From Oidiodendron maius Zn (Eukaryota; Ascomycota; Leotiomycetes; Myxotrichaceae): a stretch of DNA of 64,000 nt. How positions within the stretch are numbered: position 1 is the stretch's first letter; every line of letters starts with the position of its first letter. The stretch covers positions 3,224,001 through 3,288,000 of the forward strand of contig KN832870.1 of NCBI GenBank assembly GCA_000827325.1, given 5' to 3'. Made by a program: the position numbers and the translations under genes. Of this stretch, positions 21,598-34,300 are shown piece after piece. A model generated the notes under the pieces. That model saw nothing but the letters and a program-made list of their open reading frames with translations. It was not told the origin of the DNA and ran no database searches.

Positions 21598-23984
21598 GTT
21601 TTCATGATTAGATCTATAGGTGTATAATTCTAGAAAAGCCCTCTTGGGGTGTGTGCGTCCCATGTGATCCCTTCACACAATGATTGTAGCTGCTGCATTA
21701 TCCTCCCACTTCTTATCCTTCTCTCTTGGAGTTGGTGTGCTGTACGCCGCCCTCTCCCAAGTTTGATAATCAGACGCGATGAATCCACATTTCCGGATAG
21801 TCCAACCACAATCTGTTTTCCTCTACCAATACGATCCAAGGCCACAGAAGCAACATGGCTTCAGTATACGTGTCCCAGACTCGCTTGAGAGGCCATTTGC
21901 GTAGGCAGGAGGCGACATTCTGTGTGGAGAACCATACAATGCCCGTCCCCTCTCTATCACAATCCCAGACGTTGAGGGTTACCGAGGATTTTCATCCTGT
22001 GTTGCTGATTTTGTTTTATTTCCTGTCAAGTTTTTTGCGACTGACGCCTCAGAGAAGTGAAGACTTGTATATCTGTAATGGGATTCGTCAGTATATAGGT
22101 AGGTACTTAGAAGACATCGCGGGATACGGTACTCACACTGTCAATTATGGCAACCCAGCCAAACCATGGACACCCCCTCAGCCCATTTTCTCCGGTTTTC
22201 CGTCTTTCAAACGCCGACGTATTGATGAGACGAGGCCGACTGTTATGACCAGTGGGCAGTAAACCATATAATAGTTGAACGGATCTGAATGGGCCATCCG
22301 TCCTCAACGGTGCCTGGAGCCTCTGCGGCACCGGCCTGAAGGTGAGTGTGCCGGTTGACCGTGGAACCCTGATGGATTCAGAATAAAGGGAATGAGATAC
22401 CAGGCAGATGGTTATATAGAAGCTGGTACCTGCAGGACTCGCAATCCGAGACAACCGGATGTCAGCGTTTGCCGGCAGGGCGCAACGCAAGTGCTGAGCA
22501 AGCAGCGCGTGTAGTGTGGCTCATCTGCTGACATCGGCGTGTTGTCGTGGGTACCTGATACCTCTTGAGTCCGATGAGTCCGATTATGTCCACGGGGCCA
22601 ATGGCACGCCGTACATGCCGCAGATCACTGGCTGGGACCGTAAGCTCTTGGCCTTATGCGCTGAGTTGTCTACCTGGCAGGGCTGACATTACGAAGCGTT
22701 TCGTAACGCGTGGAACAACCACACTGGATGCCTCATTCGTTTCGTTTCGTATCGTTTCGCTCGTTCCAGCACCGGTCATCTCTAATTTCCAGAATCATGC
22801 CTGGCACGGCCGCCGACGGCTGGAATCAGATATCGTGGTCGGCCGCCCACACGAAAGGCCGTAGTAACAATGCTTCCCAGCTGAAACCGACTCGCTGGTC
22901 TGAGGTAAAAAGAAAGTTCATTTGTCATTCATTGTCTGTCCGGGTGCCACGGCCACCTGCTATGTCTCTCGCTGCTTGCGAATCCCGAGTCGGAGCCGAG
23001 ATTTTCTCTCATTCAATAAAGTCTGACTGTGAAGACGATTATGCCATTTCTCCGACCGACAACCCCCGAATTTCCAAGCAGATCCCACCTCAGCTGCCAG
23101 ATCTAGGGGTTCGAGGCCATGCGGATATTTTTCTATTGCTACGTAAAAAGGCAGTTTCTGCTGGGTTGTGGGCTGAGTAAGAGCGAAAGCAGACGAGGAG
23201 TATGTTCGAAAGCAGGGAGTTGGCTCATAAACTTCTTACTTATTCTTACTTATTATTACATGGCTGGAATAGGAAAAGGAAACGCTGTCTCACCGGCTTC
23301 CATCCTTCCATCCGACAAGAAAGGGTCTTGCGCTCGATGTCTTTCTTATGTGGCCAGATCCCGGCGTGCGTGTTTCCGGGACAGCCAAAACACACCCAGC
23401 CTGGAACCACATTCCAACCTCTCTGCTCCCCCCTCGCATTCGCATCCTCATCCTCACTCTCCGCACGTCGAAGGATATATCTCCCTTCCTCTCATCCCTA
23501 TGCAGGCATTTGATGCTCTGCTCGGGCATCCCAGATGTACTGGTGGACGATGGTCTTCATCTGCTGCTGTCCCGTCCCCCACGCTAGGTAGGCATGTAGG
23601 ATTTTCTTTTCTTTTCCTCCCCGCCCCGCTCCAGTTGGTGCTTTCTCTTCTTCACCTCATCCCGCCTTTTCTATTCCACGACCTCTCCTACCTCTTCCCC
23701 CGCTCTCTCATACTTGTAGTGGTGATACACCACTTCATGCTCTCGGCCAGATTATAACGTGTCCAATGAGCGACTTGAAGTCTTTGCGCTCATTGTAACT
23801 GGGGACGAAGAAAGACTTATCAGCAGCTTCCTTCATCATTATCGCATTACGACATAGCATATCCACTACGGCGTCACCCACCGAATCCATTCCGCTTCTT
23901 GTATATACTTCGGACGACGACGACGACGACGACAATTTCGGCTTAGATTCTTCTGCTCACGGGCGACGGAGAAGGAAAGGCGCC
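21598..23984. other. Long intergenic region with a GAC repeat
   Basis: About 2.4 kb between the tannase stop and the SLC35F-type gene. The frames in it are short, overlap on both strands and show no motifs. It probably holds the tannase 3' UTR and the transporter promoter and leader. A perfect (GAC)7 trinucleotide repeat lies at 23913-23933, 51 bp before the transporter ATG. Confidence 0.5.
23913..23933 (+). repeat. Trinucleotide (GAC)7
   Basis: Perfect GAC repeat in the leader or promoter of the SLC35F-type gene. The frame it lies in is closed by a TAG before the gene's ATG, so it is not part of that protein. Confidence 0.95.
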
Positions 23985-25291
23985 ATGGCCGTGACGGACA
24001 CTGGCGCGAAACCGACTGCGATCGAGACGCATGACAAGAAACTTGCCAATGACGAAAGCAATGACCTGGGAGACGGTAGCCACGATGTAAGTGTTGAGGA
24101 ACGGGGAGCCAGCGGCAGCGAAGAAAGTGTGGATGAGATCGTGTTGGAACGAGGGATCGAGGCGTTGGAGTCGAAGAAGACAAAGTGGTGGGCGTACCTC
24201 ACCACGCGGGATTTCTGGTTTGTCCTAGCCCTTGGGTATGTTTTCTCGATGGCCACAATCCACATGGTTTGAGTTAATCATTCTGCAGACAAGTTCTCGC
24301 CCTCTGTATCACGGCAACGAATACTTTCACCACCCTGCTCGCCAATAAAGGGACTTCGATTCCAGCTTTTCAGACGCTCTTCAACTACGTCCTCCTAGCA
24401 CTTATTTACACGACGTACACCGTCTACAAGTACGGTTTCAAAAAGTACTTCAAGTTGCTTCTGGTTGACGGATGGAAATACATTATCCTCAGTTTCATGG
24501 ATGTTCAGGGGAACTACTTTACAGTGTTGGCCTACCGCTACACCAACATCCTCTCGGCACAACTCTTAAACTTTTGGTCTATTGTTTGCGTCGTGATAGT
24601 CTCGTTCCTCCTCTTGCGGGTACGATACAAGTGGGCGCAAATCGCAGGGATCCTAATCTGCTGTGGTGGCATGGGTATTCTCCTCGCGTCTGACCACATC
24701 ACGGGCTCCAATGGCGGCGACCCACCCACGCAAGTCAAAGGCGACCTCTTCGGACTTGTCGGCGCTACTTTCTATGGCCTTTCCAACGTATTTGAAGAAT
24801 GGTTCGTGAGCAAGAGGCCTATGTATGAAGTCCTCGGCATGCTGGGTTTGTTCGGGATCATCATCAACGGCATCACGGCCTCAATATTCGATCGCAGTTC
24901 CTTCCAGAACGCCACTTGGGACGGACAGGTGGGTGGTTACCTCGTGGGTTACACTCTCGCCCTGGCCCTTTTCTACTCTCTGGCTCCGATCATGCTACGC
25001 ATGGCGTCTGCCGCCTTCTTCGATATCTCTCTCCTGACGGGCAATTTCTGGGGCGTGATTATCGGCATCAGGGTTTTCGGCCAGACAATCTACTATCTGT
25101 ATCCGATTGCCTTCGTGCTGATTATCCTTGGCCTCATCGCATACTTCCTTGCTGGCAGCATGTTGGGCGATGCGAAGAAGCCATGGCTCGGCAAGAACCA
25201 GGAGAAGGGAATTGCGGGGTTTGGCACGGCCAAGAGGAAGGCTATTCAGGAGGCGAGGCGTGAGGGGCTGCTCCCTGAGAATATGGCATAG
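23985..25291 (+). CDS. SLC35F-type membrane transporter
   Basis: Two exons (23985-24235 and 24289-25291) give 417 residues. An acidic cytosolic N-terminus of about 65 residues precedes roughly ten hydrophobic spans. Sequence blocks match the SLC35F/DUF914 family (PF06027) of the drug/metabolite transporter superfamily: LALCITATNTFTTLLA, ILSFMDVQGNYFTVLAYRYT, SAQLLNFWSIVCV, GDLFGLVGATFYGLSNVFEE and the C-terminal YPIAFVLIILGLIAYF. The C-terminus is basic (AKRKAIQEARREG). SLC35 relatives move nucleotide sugars or thiamine-like solutes across Golgi or plasma membranes; the substrate of fungal F-type members is not established. Downstream it converges with the Vms1 gene. Confidence 0.88.
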
Positions 25292-25648
25292 ATTCTGGTC
25301 GGCTAAAGTCACTGTAGAGACGATGATCTTTTTGATTTTTATTTCAGCTGGAGGATTGATTTGGAGCTATTTCTATATACCTGACATTTTGTCCGTTCTG
25401 ATATATCTAACTAGATATGGAGAGTTCACCTTTCATCAATACAAATTGTGGCACCTATCATTTCACTTCTCGAATGCGTGATAACCATGACCTGTGGCCG
25501 AACATTATTTAATTAACGTCTTCGCTAGTTTTAAATATCCTAGAACCACGCGGAGGGTTTCTTGCGAGCATCAACTTTACTGGTATCAGAGAATATTACT
25601 CTACCTTACTCATACTCCAAGCATGTCCAACGCGAAAACGGCAGTTGG
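25292..25648. other. Convergent 3' spacer
   Basis: The 3' ends of the SLC35F-type gene and the Vms1 gene face each other across this 357-bp A+T-rich stretch. Nothing else is recognised in it. Confidence 0.5.
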
Positions 25649-27750
25649 CTAACTATGGGACATCCCTCCCTTCATCCTCTCCTCAGCTGCCCTAGCCCTC
25701 TTCTCTCTCTCAAGCCGCATCCGCATCTCAGGTGTCATACCCCTTGCCTCCTCCTCTCTCTTCTCTTGTGCCGTCTTTTGCATCTGGCCCAGAGCCAGTG
25801 CTCTCCCCCGTCCTGCTGCCTTGCCCAAAGGGCCATTCTCCACGACCTTCGGACCTTCTTCTTTCAACCTCACCGCTTCCAATTTTCTCCTCTCTTGTTC
25901 TTTCATCGCTTCTTCCTTCTTCTCTCGAGCATCTCGCTCTTCCGCATCTGCTCGCGAGAGGGCTGCTGGTACATGAGCTGCGACCCAGTCGAATTTGGCT
26001 TCACCTAGCTCAAACCGCGCCACCCGAAAGGCATCACGTGTCGCACGGTCTCCGGTTAAGTCAAAGGCTGTCTTCCCATCACCATTGAGGATGGTGGGAT
26101 CAGCCCCGGCTTTTATGAGAAGGCCAGACACTAAAGGAGATGAGTTTTGGCTGGCTGCAAGATGTAATGGGGTCGGAGTATGATGATTTTGCTGATCATC
26201 AGGAGGATAAAATATGAAGTCGGGGGACAAATCATTCGTCTTAAGATATGAAAGGAGCGCGGGGAGCTTGGAGCGTCGGATCAGGGCCTGGATTTGGTTT
26301 GTATGAAGCGTGGCTGTCTCTTCCTCCTCAGATCTCTTCGTTGGAGTTGGAGTAGATGGTTTGCTCCTTTTTACCGTTGCTAATTTTCTTGCCTCTTCCT
26401 CTGCGGCAGCTTTTGCTGCCGCAACAGCGCCCTCGTCAATTTCCAAGACCTTCACCCTTGTGAGCTCAACGAATGATCTCATAAGCTCGTTCTGAGTGGC
26501 ACGGCGAGTACTGAATGGGAATCCACGTATCCTAGGGTCATTTTGTCTTAAAATTTGTCCTTCGTAAGGCCCAAAAATTGTTCTCCTATTCGTGGTACCT
26601 GTGGCCCGTATGAAGAGCAACTCGGACGTATCAATCATACCCTTCCAATCTTGAAGTAGTAATCGAACTTCGTCAGTTAGAGCCTGCTCATTATAGCGTC
26701 TCAAACTAGAACCTGCTGAATGAGCGGCACCTTTAGCAGAATCGTTCGCGGATTGAGAGCCACCCTGCTTCCGCCGCGTTGTATAGCGATGGAATGTCTT
26801 ATGAGCCAAAACGGTCGCCTCCCTTGATATCGGGCCAGTTGGCGCTGGCTTTGTCTGCTTTGGTGCCAGGGATACAATCATAGCGGCAAAGTGTCCACCT
26901 CCAATCATGCAGAGGAAGACATGAGGACCTTTGTATGCTTCGGGAGGGGGTAAGCCATTATGAGAGCTTCGGGTAGACTTTAATTGCGGCTTTGGAGAGA
27001 GCTGCTTAGCTTTGATGGAATCTATAATTGTTGCTTCGTTCTCTTGCTCAGCATTTGTAAATATGGAGCGATAGAAACCAAGGTACGTATTTGTTGGAAG
27101 AGTCGTTGTTGTGAACCACAATACGGGAGACTTCCCAGAACCTCGCTTTTTCCTTCGGGAAAAGTCCTGAACTTCGTCATTATTGTCTGCTGATAGAGCA
27201 GCTTGCTTCTTGAGCAAAGCACTTAATGTTGTCTCTTTACGCGCGCCTCCAATCTCGTCGTCTTCAGACTCTGAAGAATCAGAACCCGATAAACTTTCAT
27301 CCAGATCTAGACAAAGTCAGGAAAGTTGTTGAGAGTAGGAGATGAATTCATATAGTACCCCCTATCAACTTCTCAAAGTCCGCATCGCTAACTGGCTTTT
27401 GCCCTCGCATCCTCTGCTTCAAGTTGTAGCCGTGTAAATCCGACCTGGTATGACTCCTCTGCTCCTCCAAGGTCTGGAAGGAAACGCCACATAATGAGCA
27501 CGTTTTGGACCCAGTCGCATTTTCCGCCGCTGCCTCAGAATCTGCTCGAATATTGTCGGTGGAAGTCGTGATAATACCTTCTGCTGGTTCCTCGTTCGTG
27601 TTTTCTTTTCTGGCCAAAGTTGACAAGATGTCCTCTGGTAGATCATAAACTGGAGGTGGTCAGCATAGTAGATTTTGGACTAAAGACTAGGACAGGCGGA
27701 TACTTACCATATAATGGTCTGCGGGTATACTCTTCCTTTCTTTGATCCAT
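25649..27750 (-). CDS. VMS1: Vms1/ANKZF1 peptidyl-tRNA hydrolase of ribosome quality control
   Basis: Three exons (27750-27708, 27649-27359, 27306-25649) give 663 residues. Order: a C2H2 zinc finger (CSLCGVSF...RSHTRSDLH, about residues 65-85), an acidic linker, a VLRF1 domain beginning near SPVLWFTTTTLP, with FLCMIGGGHFAAMIVSL and the catalytic glutamine loop RRKQGGSQSAND, an ankyrin region (TPLHLAASQNSSPLVSGLL, GADPTILNGDGKTAFDL), and a C-terminal VCP-interacting motif. That last motif, REKRARAAEER, fits RX5AAX2R exactly. Vms1 releases stalled nascent chains from 60S subunits by cutting peptidyl-tRNA, antagonises CAT-tailing, and binds Cdc48. All key elements look intact. It shares a 412-bp divergent promoter with the HAM1-like gene. 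Confidence 0.93.
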
Positions 27751-28162
27751 ATTTCCGTTGCGCACAATGCTCAAAGTCTATCGCCCGTCCAGAAGTTGCT
27801 CTGTTCCGTCGTCTCTGTTGATGAGTCAGGTACTGTAAAGGCTTATCGCCCGATAAGCGGCGGGGAAAAATATCTTGCCGGGCCTCTGACGTATGTTGCC
27901 CTCGCCCTGCTTTTCTGCGGTGCTGCTGTTCATGAATACGTATCATCCGTTTATGAAGTTTGATGTCTCAATTGAGATTTAATATTCGCACTTGATTACT
28001 TACTTAAGGAACTATACCGTTATGCCTCTATGTTAACGAGCTATTGAAGATGGTGATTACATTTTCTCAGGTTGCCGCTTAATAACTTCACATCTAGGTA
28101 TTGAAAGGTCGGAGACGTGAAATATACTCCAGCAATAACAAGAATAGTTCGGACTTTCCAAA
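27751..28162. promoter_or_regulatory. Divergent promoter region, VMS1 and HAM1-like gene
   Basis: The two start codons are 412 bp apart and point away from each other, so this segment must hold both promoters. No specific factor site was identified. Confidence 0.5.
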
Positions 28163-30453
28163 ATGTTGTCCTGCTTCGGATTTCAAAAGAGGCCTGCTAG
28201 CCAAGCAGACCGCGAACCTCTCCTTCCAATATATGATGATGAGACATCACTTCAGCGTGCAATCCACAAGAAATTGCACTCATACCAGATGCTGCGAGCA
28301 TTGACAAGAGGCTTCATGCCCTCCAACGAACAACTAGTGATCAATCTGAGAACCCTACTTTCTTCTGACGTGCTAAATCCAACAACTCCTGGCTTGTCAG
28401 AGAGTGGCAGGAGACTGGCAAAGTACTCGAAACAGTTTCTTCAGGAGCTCATTGATATCTTATTGGATAAGAATAACGGAGATAAACTTCAGGACTTTAT
28501 TTGGTTCCTAATTAATACAGACGTTGACGTGAACGCCGATCATTTGACGCAGACAGCATCAGAAACAAAGGCAAAGGCGGATGCTAAGGCGGGTATGTTG
28601 TTTCGAGTCTATCTGTGATCTTGACAACCAGTTATTCTAACATGCCATTAGCTTATGAGAGCATCAAAACTGTAGGGAACCTTCTTTTAACAAACTCTGA
28701 CTTCCGAATTTTCCTCTCCGACCTTACTATAATTGGCCGGCAAGTCTTCGCTGACACCACAAACAAACTCTCGGCTGTTGCTTCTGATGCTGCGACTGAA
28801 ATCGAGCCTTCCGTACAGGCTATAGAAAATCTCAAAGAACCAGGAAAGGATTCGGAACCCATATCCAAACAAGATATACAAGAAGAAGCCGCAGAAGTCT
28901 CCCACGTCATTACAAATAGCCTGAGAGAGACGGGACGAGAAGGGGAGGAGAGTTTAAGGGGAAACATATCTGGCAGACAGAGAGATGTTCTCCTTTCTAG
29001 GTTAAAGTCTGCCGTTGGGAAGCTCAGGAAGAGGAATGATTATTCGGATTCGGCCTCCACTATTGGATTCTTGATCCAACGCTATGCAAAGATATACTCC
29101 AGAGCGGTCGAAAATACGATCAGTGAGGTGCGAGATGATATTACTCCGAATGAAGAGCTGGATAAAGCAGCAGAGACGGGATGGCTCTTGATCAGTTCGT
29201 TTGGAGATAAAGAATCATGGAATGAGCTTGAGAGGAGGTTGAAGAAAGTGGTTCAGCACTCGCAGAATGACTCCGAGTATGAGACCGCCATGACGGAACT
29301 CGCAAGCAGCATCCAGAAACTGCTCACGGATCCCGAGTTCTTCGACTCGGTTTCCGCAAAAGTCGAAGAATTAAAAGAGAGATGGAAGGGTACGGCTTCC
29401 ACTTCTCCACTCCGTCAAGATATCAATGCACTGCTCCACCAAGCGCACATCGTCCTCAACTCTGTCATCAACGATGACCAAATCCAGACGCTCATATCCA
29501 CAGCCCGCAAGATCTGGACCATCCTCTCGCCCACCAATCACACCACAAACCAAGACCTCCTCACAGACACCACCACAATTTTCATCCCCCTTATTGTCCA
29601 AGCAATCCAACACATTCCCATCCCCCGTCTCGAAATCTCTTTCCCAGCACTCGACCTCCTAGTCGAAAATCTGATCCTCGAGCCTGGCCGCACAATCAAC
29701 AACAGCTCATTCCTCCCTTTCCGTCTCAACCTAGAAACTTACACTGAACTCTCTATCCGCAAGGCCCGCCTGCGCGCTCTGACCGAGACGAAATCTCTCG
29801 CGCGCATTACAGTCCAAGGCCTCTCCATCCGCGCCGAGGATGTCGGCTTCATTCTCCGCACCCGCAAACCTCTCTTTCCCTTCTCCTCCTCCGGACTAAT
29901 CTCCCTCGCCGTTGACGAGCGCGGCATCGACATCTCAATAACCATCGAGATCCAGAAGTCCAACGTGGAACACATTCTCGCTCTTCGCAGTATTAAGGTT
30001 AAGATCCATCATCTAGCCTACACTCTCCGGAAAAGCAAAGCCTCTTTCTTTGCATGGGTATTGCAGCCCGTCCTACGTCCTCTGGTTCGTACCATGCTAG
30101 AACGCGAACTCGCCGAGTCGATACGCGATCTCCTGCGCGTTGGTAATAGGGAGATGGTGTTTGCGAGAGAGAGGCTGCGAGCAGCGAGGGTGGCGGATCC
30201 GAAGAACCTAATTACTTTTGTGAGAGCTATGTGTGCACGGTTTAGAGGCAGAGAGGATGCAGATGGGTATGTGAATGTTGGGGTTGTGGGAGGCGCGAAT
30301 GAGAGGGGGAGTGTTTTTGCGGGTATGTATGCGCCAGGGAGTGTGGTGCGGTTGTGGGACGAAGAGGCCCTGAGAGCTGGTGATATTGTGGATGATAATG
30401 CTCGGAGAGGGTGGAGGAATGAGATTTTCGATGTCCAGAACATGAGCATATAG
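28163..30453 (+). CDS. HAM1-like protein (HAM1_N plus HAM1_C)
   Basis: Two exons (28163-28592 and 28652-30453) give 743 residues. The N-terminal half is helical and charged with the feel of the HAM1-like N-terminal family (PF19343, formerly DUF5923): SLQRAIHKKLHSYQMLRAL, YSKQFLQELIDILLD, and VGNLLLTNSDFRIFLSDL. The C-terminal half fits HAM1-like C-terminal (PF14613, formerly DUF4449), related to BPI/TULIP lipid-binding folds, with beta-rich segments around LEISFPALDLLVENL, GLISLAVDERGIDISITIE and IKVKIHHLAYTL. The start MLSCFGF carries a cysteine that could be lipidated. No enzymatic motif is visible. A role in lipid binding or transfer is inference from fold kinship. The 59-nt intron has a TTCTAAC branch site. 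Confidence 0.8.
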
Positions 30454-31348
30454 GTATCTATGTTGATCAGAATCACGCATGGAGAGGTCTTGAGCTGTAT
30501 AATCTGGGCTGAAATTTAGTGGAGCCCGTAGTTTACACAATTAGCATTCACGCGAAGGCATATAATATTCCCCCGAAAAGAGGTGTTCATATAATTTTTT
30601 TCCTTTCATTTGTTTTCAGTTGTGTATGTATCTATGCATGTTATAGGTCCCGACATGCGTAACACCCCGTCCCATCTGTGTACTAGACATACATGGCGTA
30701 TGAAGACCCTGACCTTAGACTATCCACACTTTTAAACCCACTAATCCAGTAGGGACGGTTTTCCTCTCCTGGAGCCGCTGTGTCCGCGGACATGCACACT
30801 TTTTTTTGACACCGAGCCGCCCAGGCACTACCTAATGCGATTACCAGTCGCAAAATTTCGATGCGATGCCCAAAACCAGAACTAGGCGCTTCAACAGACG
30901 GGAAAGAGTCAAAACGGGGGGATGAGGTACCCGAGTGCCTCGTCATGGTTTCTCGTAATCAACGAGTGTTGAATTAAAGCCTTTTCAGATGAAGAGATCT
31001 ATCCCACTATAAACACAACACCAAAACGCAATTCCATTCCCTTTCGCCGCTCCATTCATTTTTGCTTCATGCTGGGATATCTCAAGATTGCTGAAAAGTT
31101 GCTGACCGGGTACATCAAATGAACGCCGCTTCAGATGCAAAACCATCTACCTTTAGACCAGCCGAGGCTTGGCTGCAACCAGTTGCTAGGACAAGCATGG
31201 AAACAAACCATCCCCTTTTCGTATATGACTTGAACATATACGCACACAACCTTCCGATCAAATGCCCTCCGACGCAGCTTCGGCCTTGGAATGCACCTAG
31301 CTGTAGTCGGGGGACGGAGTAGGTGATCGGTGTAAATGCACAATTCAT
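30454..31348. other. Convergent 3' region
   Basis: About 0.9 kb between the stops of the HAM1-like gene and the Cid1-type gene, which face each other. It holds both 3' UTRs; no frame with motifs is seen. Confidence 0.5.
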
Positions 31349-34300
31349 TCACCCCCCTTTTCGTTCAGAACTATTGTTGGGTGGCTTCTCGCCCTGGTCC
31401 CGTTCTTGCGTAATGCCCTTGAGATCGGTAGTCTGCCCTTTCCTTTTGCCTTTTGGTATTTTTTGCCAACTTCCGGGACCGCCGCCTTCACTTTTCGAGG
31501 CTCTCGAATGTCCATTGACCTTTGAATCCGTAGGAGCTTGTTTAATTTGGTTCCCATTGGCTAGACCGAGTTTCTGGCCAGGTTTTGTCAACCAAGGGTT
31601 CTGATCCTTCGGCGCATCAGGCGACCCATTGGCTTTCCAATCTAAACTAGGCTCAAACTTCCGGTTTGCTGTGGGAGAAGGCGTTCTAGTTTCGTACACC
31701 GGGGACAAGTGAGAAATCTCATCACGGTGGGTCTCAATCTGGGTAAAACCAATATCAAGAGGGGAGATACCGCCAGTCTGAGCTTGTCGGGTTGACCGGT
31801 TACGGGTATTTGGCGATGGACGTTGAGTGCCAGTCCCTTGCTCGACGGATGTTGATCCACCCGGTGGACTGGGTTGAAATGAGGCACCATTCGCTATGGG
31901 CGGGGCTGCAAATGGACCAGCGTGTTCGGCTTTCCCAGAGCTTGATCCATTTGCCACCGCTGGTTGATCAAGATGCTGCTCGGGGTATGGGTATCTAGGT
32001 GCCTGCTGGCTAGGCACGTCATCTGTACGGGGGAAATCATTTGCCACTCCAGAATAACTCGAATCTATGGAACCGGACGCCGAGACTAGAGTATGATCTT
32101 CAGAAGCTGCCACCTCGCTCACGGAAGCCTGCCACTGTGGAATCGATATGGGCGCTGGAATGTTAGATCCGTTCACCACGAGAGGGATCTGGTTGTTCAG
32201 AGAACGGAGATTGCTCGCCGACACACCCTGCTGAGATGATACAGCAGTTAGGGGAGCTGAACTGGCGCCTGTAGAGTACGATCGATCGTGGCCAAGAGGA
32301 GAAGGTGACCTCGAAGGACGTCTTAAACGATCCAATACCGACTGTGGGAGTTGATCTGTGGATAATCGCCGACGACTCTGCTGGATGTCACCAAATGCGG
32401 GGATAGACATTGATGCTGCAGGGTCTCTGCGTGGTGCATGTGGAGCGGAGCCCTTAACATAATACCCAACGTACTCTCTTGAAGTGCCTTCATCAGGTGG
32501 GGTGGTTGCAAGGGATTCTGTCGGCGTTTCAAATCCGGATTCCGAGTTCTCGTCCGCGATGAAGTTGGGAATAGGGACCCCATTCGCTAATCTGTACGAC
32601 GGATATATTCCAAGTTGATTCACAGATCCAGGACCTTGCTGCAGCAAGGGAGAGGGTGCTGACCGTGCCGCAGGCTGCGAATGCGATCGCATAGAGGCGC
32701 TCGAAGGCCCGCCAGATCCGCTCGTGACGGACGATCTGTGCATGCTCCGCCGAAGCTCAGGTACAGCAGAGCTCATTGCTGGCGACGAGGGGTTCGTGCT
32801 TGGGGCCTGGTATCCGTAGATAGGCGTTGTGGTGTAGGGAACAGGATAGAAGAGCATCTCAGGCCGGGGAGGCGCTGTAAGGGGCGGCTGGTCGAAAGAA
32901 TTGGTGCGATTTCGATCGGTTGATTGCTGCTGCGCAGTTCCGCCATTTCCTCGACCCTGTGGTTGAGAGAAGGCCTGCTTTTGATTCTGGGCTTGAGCCT
33001 GCATATATGCTTGAGACTGGTTGTAGAGTTGCAACCGCAGGCTGTTTTCTTGCGCCTGCAAAACGGAATATGTCTGGAAGAGGTCATTGTGCAGTTGCGC
33101 TTGTGCTTGTTGCTGGAGCCAAGCATCTTGAACTGTGAACAGGTTTGGTGGCAGGCCAACCAGAGGATATGTGGGGTAGTTTTCAAAGGCTGCACTGGAT
33201 GCTCTTCGATTACTATTTCCATTCCGCTGGTTGTTGTGCCGGCCCCCGCGATGGCCGCCTCTCCCTCCTCTCCCTGATTGGGACTGGGATTGGGACTGGG
33301 ATGCACTCCTAATAATCGCTGGCTTTGGCCTGGCTGCTTGTCTTTCTCTGGGAGGCGGTTTCTCGTCCTTTGGGAATTCATACTGCTCGCAGCACTCGTC
33401 GAGCTTGGCTGCAGAGACCAGATCAAAAGCCCGCCTAAGCTCCATATGAAGACCACGGAAAGAGGTCTCGTCTGCAGTGTTCCCGAGATTTCGAGTCGTA
33501 TTGAATGGCTCTTCCACACAGAGCATGTTGTTGTTGCCAAGATGCCACTTCTTCTCAACCTTTGATATTTGCTTCCCGCTTCGCACAGACACGACAAGAT
33601 TGTCGTAGTCAAAGTCGTGGCCATAGAACTTGAAGAAGCCAAACAGCAGCTCGCCTAGCGTTTCCTTATTCTTGTCACCAAATCCACGCAGCGCGTCTAG
33701 GTCGTCCGCAAATTCGCTTTCGCGCTCGTCCTTCCGGGGAAGCTTTAAATGAGGTCTCTGATGCAGCGCGGGTAGAACCGGGGGACTTCGACTTTGGAGG
33801 AAGTTAATAATCATGCATATCCATGTATATGAGCTCAAGGTGCCGCCAAACGCTTTAAACATATTAGATCCGTTTATCAGTTTAGGATGCACAGGGAGCT
33901 CACCGGCGTCATTTACAATCCTCCGCCGCGTCCAATGCTTGATAATCATGGCTAGAGGGCGCACGCGAGGATCTATTTGAACGTAGGTCTTGATCATTCT
34001 TGTATTCTCCAGAGCAAGGGTATTGTTGACGTTCATATCGCATGCGATATTAAGCTCCGGATCCAAAATCTTGACAATCGGTACCTTCGCGGTGGATACG
34101 CAGATAACCTCTTTCATTCCGTCTTGCGCCTTGTCAGCATTGTGAACGTCGACTCTTGGGCTGTCTAACTTACTCCTCGCTAGCAGATCTGCGATCTTGC
34201 AAACCGCTTCCAACTTCCTCCAATCAGTGGTTATGCAGACGTCAACTGTAGTGGGTCAGAATTGTTGTGCCATCAGAGCAATGCGTACTAACCATCCGAC

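Noticed and set aside
21650-21990. Possible WD-repeat-like relic on the minus strand
   Set aside because: A few VWD-like words appear, but no full blade can be read and the frames are broken; too weak.
32773-33642. 289-codon frame inside the Cid1-type gene
   Set aside because: Alternate frame of the same strand under the PAP-associated domain and repetitive tail; the other frame has all catalytic motifs.
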